NCBI RefSeq assembly: GCF_016056375.1
Contig: NZ_JAEDAE010000001.1
Span: 310,001 to 374,000, forward strand
Direction of reading: 5' to 3'
Origin: Hymenobacter negativus
GTDB lineage: Bacteria; Bacteroidota; Bacteroidia; Cytophagales; Hymenobacteraceae
DNA length: 64,000 nucleotides
In this document: in pieces, positions 52,037 to 58,965 of the stretch
Layout: each line of letters begins with the position of its first letter
How positions within the stretch are numbered: position 1 is the stretch's first letter
The notes under the pieces: model-generated
Database searches by the model: none
What the model was told of the DNA's origin: nothing
The model's input: only the letters and a program-made list of their open reading frames with translations
Made by a program: the position numbers and the translations under genes

Positions 52037-52369
52037 TTATTTGAGGCTGTCAGCCATAGACTTAACAAAGTCAACTATTGAGGCTTGGCTCTTGGCTATA
52101 ACGATGTTAACAGCAACAGTATCGGAGTCAACGAAGAGAAAGGTACGCTTCTCTACCAAGCCTGTAGTGGGCTCCATGCCACTCGTGCTGGTGCCGTCCA
52201 CCTGCACCACGGTTTGGCGTAAGATGACGACTTCGTCACCAACATTAGGAAGAAGACCTCCGTCACTGTATGTGACCTCCAACTTCTGCCCTTTCGAGTC
52301 CATCAAGTAGACTTGTTTTGCTGGTTCAGAGTTGTTTTCGTGGTAGTGAAAATTGATAATAAACTTCAT
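52037..52369 (-). CDS. Unknown 110-residue protein of the element
   Basis: I do not recognise it. ATG 52369 (MKFIINFHYHENNSEPAKQV) is preferred over a longer in-frame start whose extra 42 residues look random and overlap the serine recombinase promoter. The product is beta-rich in its first 90 residues (VYLMDSKGQKLEVTYSDGG, VGDEVVILRQTVVQV, KRTFLFVDSDTVAVNIVI) and helical at the end. No signal peptide or cysteines. Divergent from the serine recombinase. Confidence 0.6.
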   Translation of the reverse strand: MKFIINFHYHENNSEPAKQVYLMDSKGQKLEVTYSDGGLLPNVGDEVVILRQTVVQVDGTSTSGMEPTTGLVEKRTFLFVDSDTVAVNIVIAKSQASIVDFVKSMADSLK

Positions 52370-52480
52370 TCGTTTTGGGGTTTGGTTTAGGCGCAAAGCT
52401 ACGAATCCCCATAGATGCGCAACAGTGTAGCCAACCTCCAATTTGACAGCTAATCGAAATTGGCAAATCTTAAACGTCCG

Positions 52481-52512
52481 TTTGTGAAATGCCACAATAT
52501 TTCATATCTTTG
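52481..52512 (+). promoter_or_regulatory. Bacteroidota promoter for the serine recombinase
   Basis: TTTG at 52481-52484, a 20-bp spacer, and TATCTTTG at 52505-52512: a match to both boxes of the Bacteroidota consensus (TTTG N19-21 TAnnTTTG). The ATG follows 29 bp after the -7 box. Confidence 0.8.
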
Positions 52513-52541
52513 GGCATAGCTTCACCGACAGCCCCGAACCC

Positions 52542-53204
52542 ATGAAATTTGTAACGTACCTGCGGGTAAGTACCCAACGCCAAGGGGCATCAGGTTTGGG
52601 GTTGGAAGCGCAAAGGAGCATGGTTGCTGGCTTCATCAAAGATGCAGATAGCGTACAATCTGAATATGTCGAGATTGAGAGTGGAAAAAAGAACAACCGC
52701 CCGAAACTGGCAGCAGCAATTGAAGAGTCCAAACGGACAGGGGCAAGGCTTGTTATAGCCAAGTTAGATAGGCTTGCCCGCAACGTTGTTTTCATTGCAA
52801 CCCTCATGGAAACGGGTGTTGACTTCGTGGCAGTAGACAACCCAACCGCAACCCCTTTCACCTTGCACATATTCGCGGCTCTTGCGGAGCAAGAAGCTGC
52901 TATGATAAGCCAACGCACCAAGGCAGCACTTGCAGCGAAGAAAGTAAGAGGCGAATCGATGGGAACCCCTGCTAACCTAACGGCGGCTGCGAGGGCAGCA
53001 GGTACGGCAGCAATTCAAACCAACGCAGCTAACGATAAAGCCAACCTACAAGCTCGCCAACTTATCGACCTGTTATCAGCTCAAAACTTGACATTGGCAG
53101 CAATGGCTGAAAGGCTGAACCATACTGGATATCGTACCCGGCGCGGCTGTTTATTCACTGCTAAGTCTGTGTTGCGTCTGAAGTCTCCAAAAGCTACGGC
53201 ATGA
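52542..53204 (+). CDS. Serine recombinase (resolvase/invertase family)
   Basis: 220 residues. The N-terminal catalytic domain has YLRVSTQRQ with nucleophile S10 and R8, the EIESGKKNNRP segment and the DRLAR arginine cluster (D76-R77-x-x-R80). A long helix (about 100-140) and a small C-terminal helix-turn-helix-like region (LTLAAMAERLNHTGYRTRRG, about 183-202) follow. Size fits small resolvase/invertases rather than large serine integrases. It could resolve multimers of the excised element or control an invertible segment; I found no obvious inverted pair flanking a promoter. Strong promoter directly upstream. Confidence 0.92.
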   Translation: MKFVTYLRVSTQRQGASGLGLEAQRSMVAGFIKDADSVQSEYVEIESGKKNNRPKLAAAIEESKRTGARLVIAKLDRLARNVVFIATLMETGVDFVAVDNPTATPFTLHIFAALAEQEAAMISQRTKAALAAKKVRGESMGTPANLTAAARAAGTAAIQTNAANDKANLQARQLIDLLSAQNLTLAAMAERLNHTGYRTRRGCLFTAKSVLRLKSPKATA

Positions 53205-53588
53205 TAAGCAAAGGCGGGCTTATCTGGTAAGTGCTCTGCTGCCACTCCCCCGGCGGCTCCTCTCGTTACCCCCTCCTCCTCTTCCCCCCCAGAGGGGGAG
53301 TCTGGCTCTGAAACAGTATCCTGCAATTTCTGCCAGTTTTAGAAGTTGGAGTGGAAATGTGGTGGGTCCGTACATAAAATTTTTGCCAAAAAAATGGGCT
53401 GGTACTTCAGAAATATAGTTTTTATTGTATTTTACTGCCGTTTCAGTTGACTTTTTACTATGTACCAAAACAGTTTTAATATGCCCTAAATGCGGCTTAT
53501 TGGTGCAAAACTGTACTATAACGAGAAGTATTTCAACATAAATGGGTCTGTACTGATGTGACCAACGGCTATTTTAGATTAATCTTTA
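53205..53588. other. Intergenic stretch without a recognised gene
   Basis: 384 bp between the serine recombinase and the next gene. The first third is C-rich (CCCCCTCCTCCTCTTCCCCC near 53270) and contains a CCCCC/GGGGG inverted word (53286-53300) resembling the CTCCCCCTCTGGGGGG-type repeats of other bacteria. The rest is AT-rich. No open frame of note and no RNA gene that I can identify. Confidence 0.5.
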
Positions 53589-53596
53589 TAGATTTG
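53589..53596 (+). promoter_or_regulatory. Bacteroidota -7 box (TAGATTTG) for the PIN module
   Basis: Exact TAnnTTTG match ending 11 bp before the ATG at 53608, implying an almost leaderless transcript. No -33 TTTG at the right spacing. Confidence 0.5.
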
Positions 53597-53607
53597 GTCC
53601 CCCGTTT

Positions 53608-54393
53608 ATGGAAGAAACCCCAGCTCACCAAGACTTTAGTTTTCGACTGCACGGCAACGGTGTTTCTCCAGAAACATTTAGAGCGCGTGAGGTTGGTAAG
53701 CTTATAACCCAACTTGAACATGCATTCCAATACTATTTGGAGGCAAAAGATGGCGCAACCAGCAAAGATTTTTCCCTGAGCTTAGTATCCGTAAAAGATG
53801 CAAGTCTCGGCCTTGGCTTTATATCCCATAAGACGAAATCATTTTTGGCGGCTTTTCTCGCCATTACCGGCTCAATCAATTCCGGCGATTATTCTATCAT
53901 TCCAACCCGAACCATACGCGAGTTTCAAGAAATTCAGAAACTAGTCAGGGCGAAGAATTGCGTCGCGGATTTCTTGTACCAAGATGAGCCATTTGCCTCT
54001 ATTAGACCGGATACAGATATTTCCCCATCTTCGACTCGTATAATCGGAGAAACAGTTCTGTATGGAGAGATAAAGCGCGTAGGTGGCAAGTCCCCAACGG
54101 CTAGGGTTGAGCTTGATAATGGTAGCATTATTACATGCAATGTCATTTCGCAAGCTTTGGCTAAGCAGCTTGGAGCTAAGTTATATAGCAATGTCGCATT
54201 AAAAGGCATGGCTAGCTGGTCAACGTATGATAACGAATTGCTGGATTTTACCATCGAGAGTTTGATTCATTACGCTCCACCGGCAACTAACAAAGAAGCA
54301 TTTGCGGGATTGAGTGCATTGTTAGGGCATCATTGGGATGCCGTGGACAACATAGAAGCCGCTCTTTTAAATAACGACACACCCCTAGAATAA
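53608..54393 (+). CDS. Unknown 261-residue protein paired with a PIN nuclease
   Basis: I do not recognise the family by name. The N-terminal half (about 1-115) is alpha/beta with a helical LITQLEHAFQYYLEAKDG. The C-terminal half holds a small beta-barrel-like segment GEIKRVGGKSPTARVELDNGSIITCNVISQALAKQLG (about 151-188) followed by ALKGMASWSTYDNELLDFTIESL, a pattern I have seen in uncharacterised proteins next to PIN genes. The PIN gene starts 6 bp after its stop, so the two form one transcription unit. If this is a toxin-antitoxin pair the antitoxin would be unusually large and lacks a recognisable DNA-binding domain. Confidence 0.65.
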   Translation: MEETPAHQDFSFRLHGNGVSPETFRAREVGKLITQLEHAFQYYLEAKDGATSKDFSLSLVSVKDASLGLGFISHKTKSFLAAFLAITGSINSGDYSIIPTRTIREFQEIQKLVRAKNCVADFLYQDEPFASIRPDTDISPSSTRIIGETVLYGEIKRVGGKSPTARVELDNGSIITCNVISQALAKQLGAKLYSNVALKGMASWSTYDNELLDFTIESLIHYAPPATNKEAFAGLSALLGHHWDAVDNIEAALLNNDTPLE

Positions 54394-54399
54394 GCGCCG

Positions 54400-54942
54400 A
54401 TGGCACTGGTTTGCATTGATTCGATGATAGCCATTTGGGCCATCAAAAAAACGGCTACTGCTGGCCAAGAAGACCGCATTGCTTTAAGCGTAGCGTTGTT
54501 AAATGATTTAGACCGGTCCAAGAAGAAAGTAATAATGCCATGCCCAATTATTACTGAATTGCTTGCGTTGGTCAGCGACGCAAAAGAGCGGGCAGACCAC
54601 TTAAGCTATTGTAACATAAATTTCAGGACACCGGCCTTAGATGCAAACACAGCGGCAGTAAGTGCAAAAATCTGGAACGACAATAAAGACCGTTGGAAGG
54701 ATATCTATTCTGAGCATTCTCCCAATTTTCGTAATCGTTTTAAATTTGACCTAATGATATTGGGTGTAGCTGTAGCAAATAAGGTCGAGTGCTTTTACAC
54801 AGGGGACAAGGCTCTGAAAAATATGGCGGCTCAATACCTTGATGCGGTCTATATTTTTGACCCCATTATACCCAAGGCCGGTATGCAAGCTCCGCTTTTT
54901 AATTCAGCAGGACTGCCAGCTTGGACTAATACAGCTCAATGA
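54400..54942 (+). CDS. PIN-domain ribonuclease-like protein
   Basis: 180 residues with the acidic PIN quartet: D7 (CIDSM), E53 (PIITELL), D117 (KFDLMILGVAVA) and D136 (FYTGDKAL). PIN proteins are Mg-dependent RNA nucleases, often VapC-type toxins. Length exceeds the usual 130-140 residues because of an insert (about 75-110) and a C-terminal tail ending PAWTNTAQ. Cotranscribed with the upstream unknown gene and followed by a terminator. Toxin activity is inferred only from family and pairing. Confidence 0.85.
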   Translation: MALVCIDSMIAIWAIKKTATAGQEDRIALSVALLNDLDRSKKKVIMPCPIITELLALVSDAKERADHLSYCNINFRTPALDANTAAVSAKIWNDNKDRWKDIYSEHSPNFRNRFKFDLMILGVAVANKVECFYTGDKALKNMAAQYLDAVYIFDPIIPKAGMQAPLFNSAGLPAWTNTAQ

Positions 54943-54946
54943 ATTT

Positions 54947-54979
54947 GAGAAGGCCCGCAACTAGCGGGCCTTCTCTTTT
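54947..54979 (+). terminator. Rho-independent terminator of the PIN module
   Basis: GAGAAGGCCCGC, loop AACTA, GCGGGCCTTCTC, TTTT. A perfect 12-bp stem just 5 bp after the PIN stop codon. Confidence 0.93.
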
Positions 54980-55033
54980 ACCGATGGGCTGGGCATTAGC
55001 ATGTCATGCCTTGTGAGAAATTACGGCATAATT

Positions 55034-55375
55034 TCACAACTGCAATGTCGATGCCCAGTCACTGAAATCTTCAAAACATAGTCTTGCATTTTGATTGAAA
55101 GGAGTTTGCTTGATGACTTCTGCCCAATTTTCCACTTTAAAGGAGAGCTTGTTAAAGTGCCTTGGGCCTTGTTGTATGCAAAGTATTGATAATTGCGATA
55201 TTATACCTGCCTCGCTCAGATGCCATCTGTAAGTTTGCGTTTCTTGATGAACAATATTGATAGTGAAAGTATCGCATTCATCACCAGCGTTGTATTCAAG
55301 TATTAAATTATCGTTGTATGGCTCATGGGCAACAACTTTATTGATATAGTCAATTATTGTTTTTAGATTTTTCAT
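55034..55375 (-). CDS. Unknown 113-residue protein of the element
   Basis: Not recognised. Alpha/beta pattern: an N-terminal helix (MKNLKTIIDYINKVVAH), strands (NLILEYNAGDECDTFTINIVH, TYRWHLSEAG) and a C-terminal ending in WASTLQL. Acidic overall, with no signal peptide. It lies 21 bp downstream of the polymerase-like gene on the same strand and is probably cotranscribed with it, so it might be an accessory or immunity-like protein; that is inference. Confidence 0.55.
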   Translation of the reverse strand: MKNLKTIIDYINKVVAHEPYNDNLILEYNAGDECDTFTINIVHQETQTYRWHLSEAGIISQLSILCIQQGPRHFNKLSFKVENWAEVIKQTPFNQNARLCFEDFSDWASTLQL

Positions 55376-55396
55376 TTTATATAAAGTAATTATTCG

Positions 55397-56896
55397 TTAT
55401 TTATGTCGCGCCGGTTTTAGTTTAAGCTTGAGATTAAGATTGGATAGTTCAGTTTGTATGATTTCACGGGCTTGGGCTTCATCTTGTTCACGTAGAAAAA
55501 TGGCATCATGTATTGTCACCACCTTTTCTATTCCCGCGTTAACCAACGCTTTAACCAAGACCGTAAAAATTAGGCTACTTTCAACCCTCTGCGCTAAAAG
55601 ACAATTATTTGCGTATTGCTTTGCGCATAGGTGCGGCCAATTCAGCGTCTTGAGTTGAGTGAATAACCGATGTACTGAGGGGAATAGGGATTTGAATACT
55701 TCGAAGCTTCTGACACTATGAAGTTGCTTTTGGTACTTTTCAATATCAGTCTCCACGCCATAAGCCAGTGAAGAATTAAGCTTGTGCTGCACCTCATGAA
55801 TATTGAGGCTGTCCAAATACTCATAGTCGCTGTATGCGGCAGTATAGAAGACAGTTTTGGCATCTTTTCGGCTCAATGGCATCATCAGCTTCTCACCATA
55901 CATCCTGTTGAAGCGGTCACTGATGGTTTCGTATATCGTACCATCAAAACACAACTGCTGAAAGAATTGGTAGTCTTCGCAATTGGCCACCGCTTCGAAG
56001 TATGGTATAGCTTCATCGCACTCAGGCGCAAAACGCATAATTAGATTTGCACTCAACGAGGCAAATATTGCAGGCTGAGAATTAACGATGTCAAGCTCAA
56101 CAATAGGCGAATCCAAATCATCACGAAATCGATAAAACTCACGTATTGACTTTGGGCTATATACCACTTGTGAGAATACGCGATTTCCAAAGAAATCTAC
56201 AACCGTTTCATTAAAAGGGGAATGATTGAAGATGTCAATGAAATCTTCTGCTGTCAGTCTAACGCTATTTTCTGCCCACAGTGCTTCGATTGCTGCCCTT
56301 GATAGAACTGAGTCCAAAATGACCACAGTACGCATCATAGAGCGCACGTATTCACGGTATTTTTCGGTTATGCCTTTCGTGCGGTGATTCACCGCATTTA
56401 ATTTCTGGGTACCACGTTTGGTAACAGTCTCCTTTTGCCTAATAAATTTTATATCCTTTCCATATAAGTGGTTTGGAATCCTGTATGATTTACTCTGACC
56501 TTGGAATGAGCAGTCAGCACTAGGCTTCTGATAGTACCCTTTACTGTAATCGACTGTTCGCCCATCAGCAAGAATGCCACGACCATTACCATGTTCATCG
56601 CACTCAAGGCGCTCCAATAAACGGTTTGTGATTAGCCGCTCAACAACCTGCGGATAATCATCACCAATGAAACGCCTGAATATGTCTGAATGTACTGGAA
56701 TATAAGCGTTACCAAATGTGTTTTCAGTTCTTCCGAATGTCTTTTTGATTATATATGTATTAATGAGTATAATGCCTTTTTTAAGTGCAGGTATGTTTCG
56801 AAGGCCGGTTAAAGTTGTATTCAGCTCGTTTAAATTCAGATTGGCAGGATGGAATAAATTGATTTCAACCTTTTGCGAATTACAAGGGCGGGGCAT
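55397..56896 (-). CDS. Divergent family-A (PolA/T7-like) polymerase
   Basis: 499 residues. The C-terminal half carries the three palm/fingers motifs of the family-A DNA polymerase/T7 RNA polymerase superfamily. Motif A is VELDIVNSQPAIFASL (D269). Motif B, the O-helix, is R343-K-D-A-K347-TVF-Y351-TAA-Y355, keeping the R-x3-K-x3-[FY]-x3-Y spacing of Pol I. Motif C is VVTIHDAIFL (H463-D464). The B-to-C distance (117 residues) is close to Klenow (124). The N-terminal about 200 residues are unassigned and show no 3'-5' exonuclease motifs. Tyr at the Klenow F762 position is also seen in T7 DNA polymerase. DNA versus RNA synthesis cannot be decided by eye; a replication initiator or polymerase of the element is likely. 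Confidence 0.65.
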   Translation of the reverse strand: MPRPCNSQKVEINLFHPANLNLNELNTTLTGLRNIPALKKGIILINTYIIKKTFGRTENTFGNAYIPVHSDIFRRFIGDDYPQVVERLITNRLLERLECDEHGNGRGILADGRTVDYSKGYYQKPSADCSFQGQSKSYRIPNHLYGKDIKFIRQKETVTKRGTQKLNAVNHRTKGITEKYREYVRSMMRTVVILDSVLSRAAIEALWAENSVRLTAEDFIDIFNHSPFNETVVDFFGNRVFSQVVYSPKSIREFYRFRDDLDSPIVELDIVNSQPAIFASLSANLIMRFAPECDEAIPYFEAVANCEDYQFFQQLCFDGTIYETISDRFNRMYGEKLMMPLSRKDAKTVFYTAAYSDYEYLDSLNIHEVQHKLNSSLAYGVETDIEKYQKQLHSVRSFEVFKSLFPSVHRLFTQLKTLNWPHLCAKQYANNCLLAQRVESSLIFTVLVKALVNAGIEKVVTIHDAIFLREQDEAQAREIIQTELSNLNLKLKLKPARHK

Positions 56897-57262
56897 TTCA
56901 TAATTTATAACTTTAGTATTATTATATTCACCTTGATAGTGACGGTTATTGTTAGCTGATAGGATAGGGGCACAGGAAAATTACCAAAACCTGATTTTCA
57001 CCCAACGCATGTATCATGATGCGTTTCAGAACCAATCAGTAGGATACATGACCGGTTTCAACCAATAATAGGTGACAGGGTAGCAAAAAAAAAAACATCA
57101 AACAGATTTTTTAATGATTCTGCATTTTCGCTCGCGTAATTATCTGACTTTTAGTTTAATGTACCTTTTCGGGCACTTATGGTATATACCGTGGGTGTAG
57201 TTGATAACTGTATGATATATATATAGAATAATATGTCATATATGTAATAAAATGCTGTATGG
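56897..57262. other. AT-rich non-coding gap, candidate replication or control region
   Basis: 366 bp between the polymerase-like and integrase genes, without a protein gene. Contains inverted AACGCAT/ATGCGTT (57004-57010, 57019-57025), inverted CATGTATC/GATACATG (57008-57015, 57043-57050), two ACCAAT-n-TAGG direct words (57031 and 57055 regions), an A11 run near 57083 and a very AT-rich tract (57205-57255). This mix resembles small replication origins or operator regions, but no known origin consensus is matched. Confidence 0.4.
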
Positions 57263-58693
57263 TTAAGCTGGTTGTTTGAAAAGGATTTTGTGGGCTTCCT
57301 TTTTAGCAATATCACCTTTGGCTTTGTAATGCTGCTGCACCATCATGGTACTTTTATGCCCCAACCATTCCGCTACTGTCGTTTCGCTTACATCGTTTGT
57401 AAAGCACCAGTCTGTAAACGTTTTACGCCCACACTTGGTACTAATAAACTCCCATTTGGGCCGAGAATCGGGAATTGCCTCCGATTTGTTATAGTTCATT
57501 TGGGTGTGGATGTGCTGAAGTGAAGGAATTTTCTTGGCTATTTGCTTCAGTGCTTGGTTAAAATGGTTGTTTTTTATGGCCTTAAGCTGATAATTGTTTC
57601 TCTCAAGTACTTCAAGCGCACGAGGCATAAGCGGAATATTCACCCATTTGCTGGTTTTCTGTTGGTGCAAGCGCAACTCTTTGTAATGATTGCCTTTGTC
57701 ATCTTGTGCGTCGAATACATCTGCTTTAGTAACGACACCATCAATATGTCTCAACCCGGTTGAGCATAGTAGAATGAATTGGTCTCTCGCTCTTTCTAAT
57801 AACTCAGCATCAGCACGAAGCGGATGAGATGCAAATTCTTCCAACTCCTTCGCAGTGAGATAGACATGGTTTTCGTTTGCATTGTCATCAACCATCTTGA
57901 ATTTTCGAAAAAAAGCAGTTGGTAACCTCAAATCATCAGCAAACCACATGAAAACTGCTTTCGTGTGAATCAAAATATTTCTCACGCTTGAGTTACGGCG
58001 CAAGGTTTGCTTTTTAACAGTCAAAATTGGTGTTTCAAGTAACCAGTTTTGGAGCGCGTTCATCGTGGCCAAGTTGATATCTTGGATTTGTAGATATCTG
58101 TTGAACCGCTCAATAGTCTGCCTCAAGTAGATATAGCTGTTCTTCGTGGATGGGCGCTTATGCGCCACCGGACTTACACGAATGAATTCATCAATACGGG
58201 CTGTAAACAAATCGCGTGGTCTTGTGACTGATTCTTCGCTGTCGATGCTTTGGAAGTAGCCAAGTTTGGCTTCTTGATGAGCCAATTCCTCTCGCAATCC
58301 AGCAACCACCTTCTTGAGATTGGGAATGAACTTCTGCTGTGAGTCCGATTCAAGCTTTTGGGCAAGTTCTTGATTCTTGGCCTTAAGGTTTGCCTCTGCC
58401 ACTAATGCCGCTTCTAGCGCCGCCTTGGTTATCTCATGGCCTTCAATGGCTACTCGTCTGGCCGCTGCTTCAAAGTCGCGTACAAGCGCCTGAATGACCT
58501 CATTTTTCTCAACGCAAAGCTTGTCTTTACTGTTGAGCTTTCCTTGACTCTGGTTGAAATGTGCAGGTAAGCATGATACACCAGTGGCACGAGTTAACTC
58601 TGCCCCGTTATCAGCTTTAAGCATAACATACACTTTCTGAGCACCATCTTTTCTGTTTGAGCGAAGCTTATAGTAAATCTTGTACATTCCCAA
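57263..58693 (-). CDS. Tyrosine recombinase (integrase) of the element
   Basis: 476-residue phage-type integrase of the Bacteroidota kind. An N-terminal arm-binding domain (about 1-90, MGMYKIYYKLRSNRKDGAQKV), a coiled-coil insert (about 90-150), a SAM-like core-binding domain (about 160-265) and the catalytic domain (about 275-470). Catalytic residues: R315 (TGLRHID), K346 (QQKTSK), R423 in KCGRKTF with Lys420 replacing the usual His of H-x-x-R, H446 (GHKS) and Y456 (QQHYKA). It lies 107 bp from attR with TTGTCCAC sites in between. MGM leaves a choice of start at residue 1 or 3. Confidence 0.95.
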   Translation of the reverse strand: MGMYKIYYKLRSNRKDGAQKVYVMLKADNGAELTRATGVSCLPAHFNQSQGKLNSKDKLCVEKNEVIQALVRDFEAAARRVAIEGHEITKAALEAALVAEANLKAKNQELAQKLESDSQQKFIPNLKKVVAGLREELAHQEAKLGYFQSIDSEESVTRPRDLFTARIDEFIRVSPVAHKRPSTKNSYIYLRQTIERFNRYLQIQDINLATMNALQNWLLETPILTVKKQTLRRNSSVRNILIHTKAVFMWFADDLRLPTAFFRKFKMVDDNANENHVYLTAKELEEFASHPLRADAELLERARDQFILLCSTGLRHIDGVVTKADVFDAQDDKGNHYKELRLHQQKTSKWVNIPLMPRALEVLERNNYQLKAIKNNHFNQALKQIAKKIPSLQHIHTQMNYNKSEAIPDSRPKWEFISTKCGRKTFTDWCFTNDVSETTVAEWLGHKSTMMVQQHYKAKGDIAKKEAHKILFKQPA

Positions 58694-58738
58694 TGTGGCC
58701 GTTTAGGTTGATATTACAAATTACGGCACAGAAAAAAC

Positions 58739-58757
58739 TTGTCCAAAACTTGTCCAC
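58739..58757. other. Putative integrase arm sites, right end
   Basis: Two direct copies, TTGTCCAA (58739-58746) and TTGTCCAC (58750-58757), exactly 11 bp apart, the same octamer and spacing as inside attL. They lie between the integrase start and attR. Confidence 0.6.
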
Positions 58758-58799
58758 AAATGAATTATAATATTTTATAACACATTGAAAATAAGAATT

Positions 58800-58827
58800 A
58801 TAGTTTTTTAAGGTGTTTTGGTATGGA
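58800..58827 (+). repeat. attR: right 28-bp direct repeat
   Basis: Identical to 51740-51767. It lies 107 bp upstream of the integrase start, and its orientation matches attL, as expected after site-specific integration of a circle. Confidence 0.92.
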
Positions 58828-58829
58828 AA

Positions 58830-58860
58830 GAGGCGCCCCTTTGGGGCGCCTCTTTTTTTT
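58830..58860 (+). terminator. Terminator directly outside attR
   Basis: GAGGCGCCCC, loop TTT, GGGGCGCCTC and a T8 run: a perfect stem 2 bp after the direct repeat. The unoccupied chromosomal site would therefore consist of the 28-bp core followed by this terminator. Confidence 0.9.
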
Positions 58861-58965
58861 GCCCTTGCTGTAAGGAAACCGCACTGCCTGCGTCAGGCTG
58901 AGAAAAGGACGGGTAGTAGCGCCCGGCGTACCTTGCGGTCGTTCCATTGCACCTTTTGTGTTTTT

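Larger units (their letters stand above)
51740..58827. mobile_element. Integrated genetic element of 7.1 kb with its own PolA-like polymerase
   Basis: Bounded by a perfect 28-bp direct repeat and noticeably AT-richer than its surroundings. The right end carries a tyrosine integrase transcribed away from attR into the element, as in most integrative elements. Cargo in order: 110-residue unknown (minus), serine recombinase (plus), 261-residue unknown plus PIN nuclease (plus), 113-residue unknown (minus), 499-residue family-A polymerase-like protein (minus), AT-rich gap, integrase (minus). No conjugation, capsid or terminase genes are seen, so it would need a helper to move between cells. Excision would yield a circle of about 7.06 kb. 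Confidence 0.88.

Noticed and set aside
52001..52081. 26-codon plus-strand frame preceded by AAGGAGAATAAC
   Set aside because: The good ribosome-site look is probably chance: it overlaps the 3' end of the minus-strand 110-residue gene, is very short, and Bacteroidota seldom rely on Shine-Dalgarno sites.
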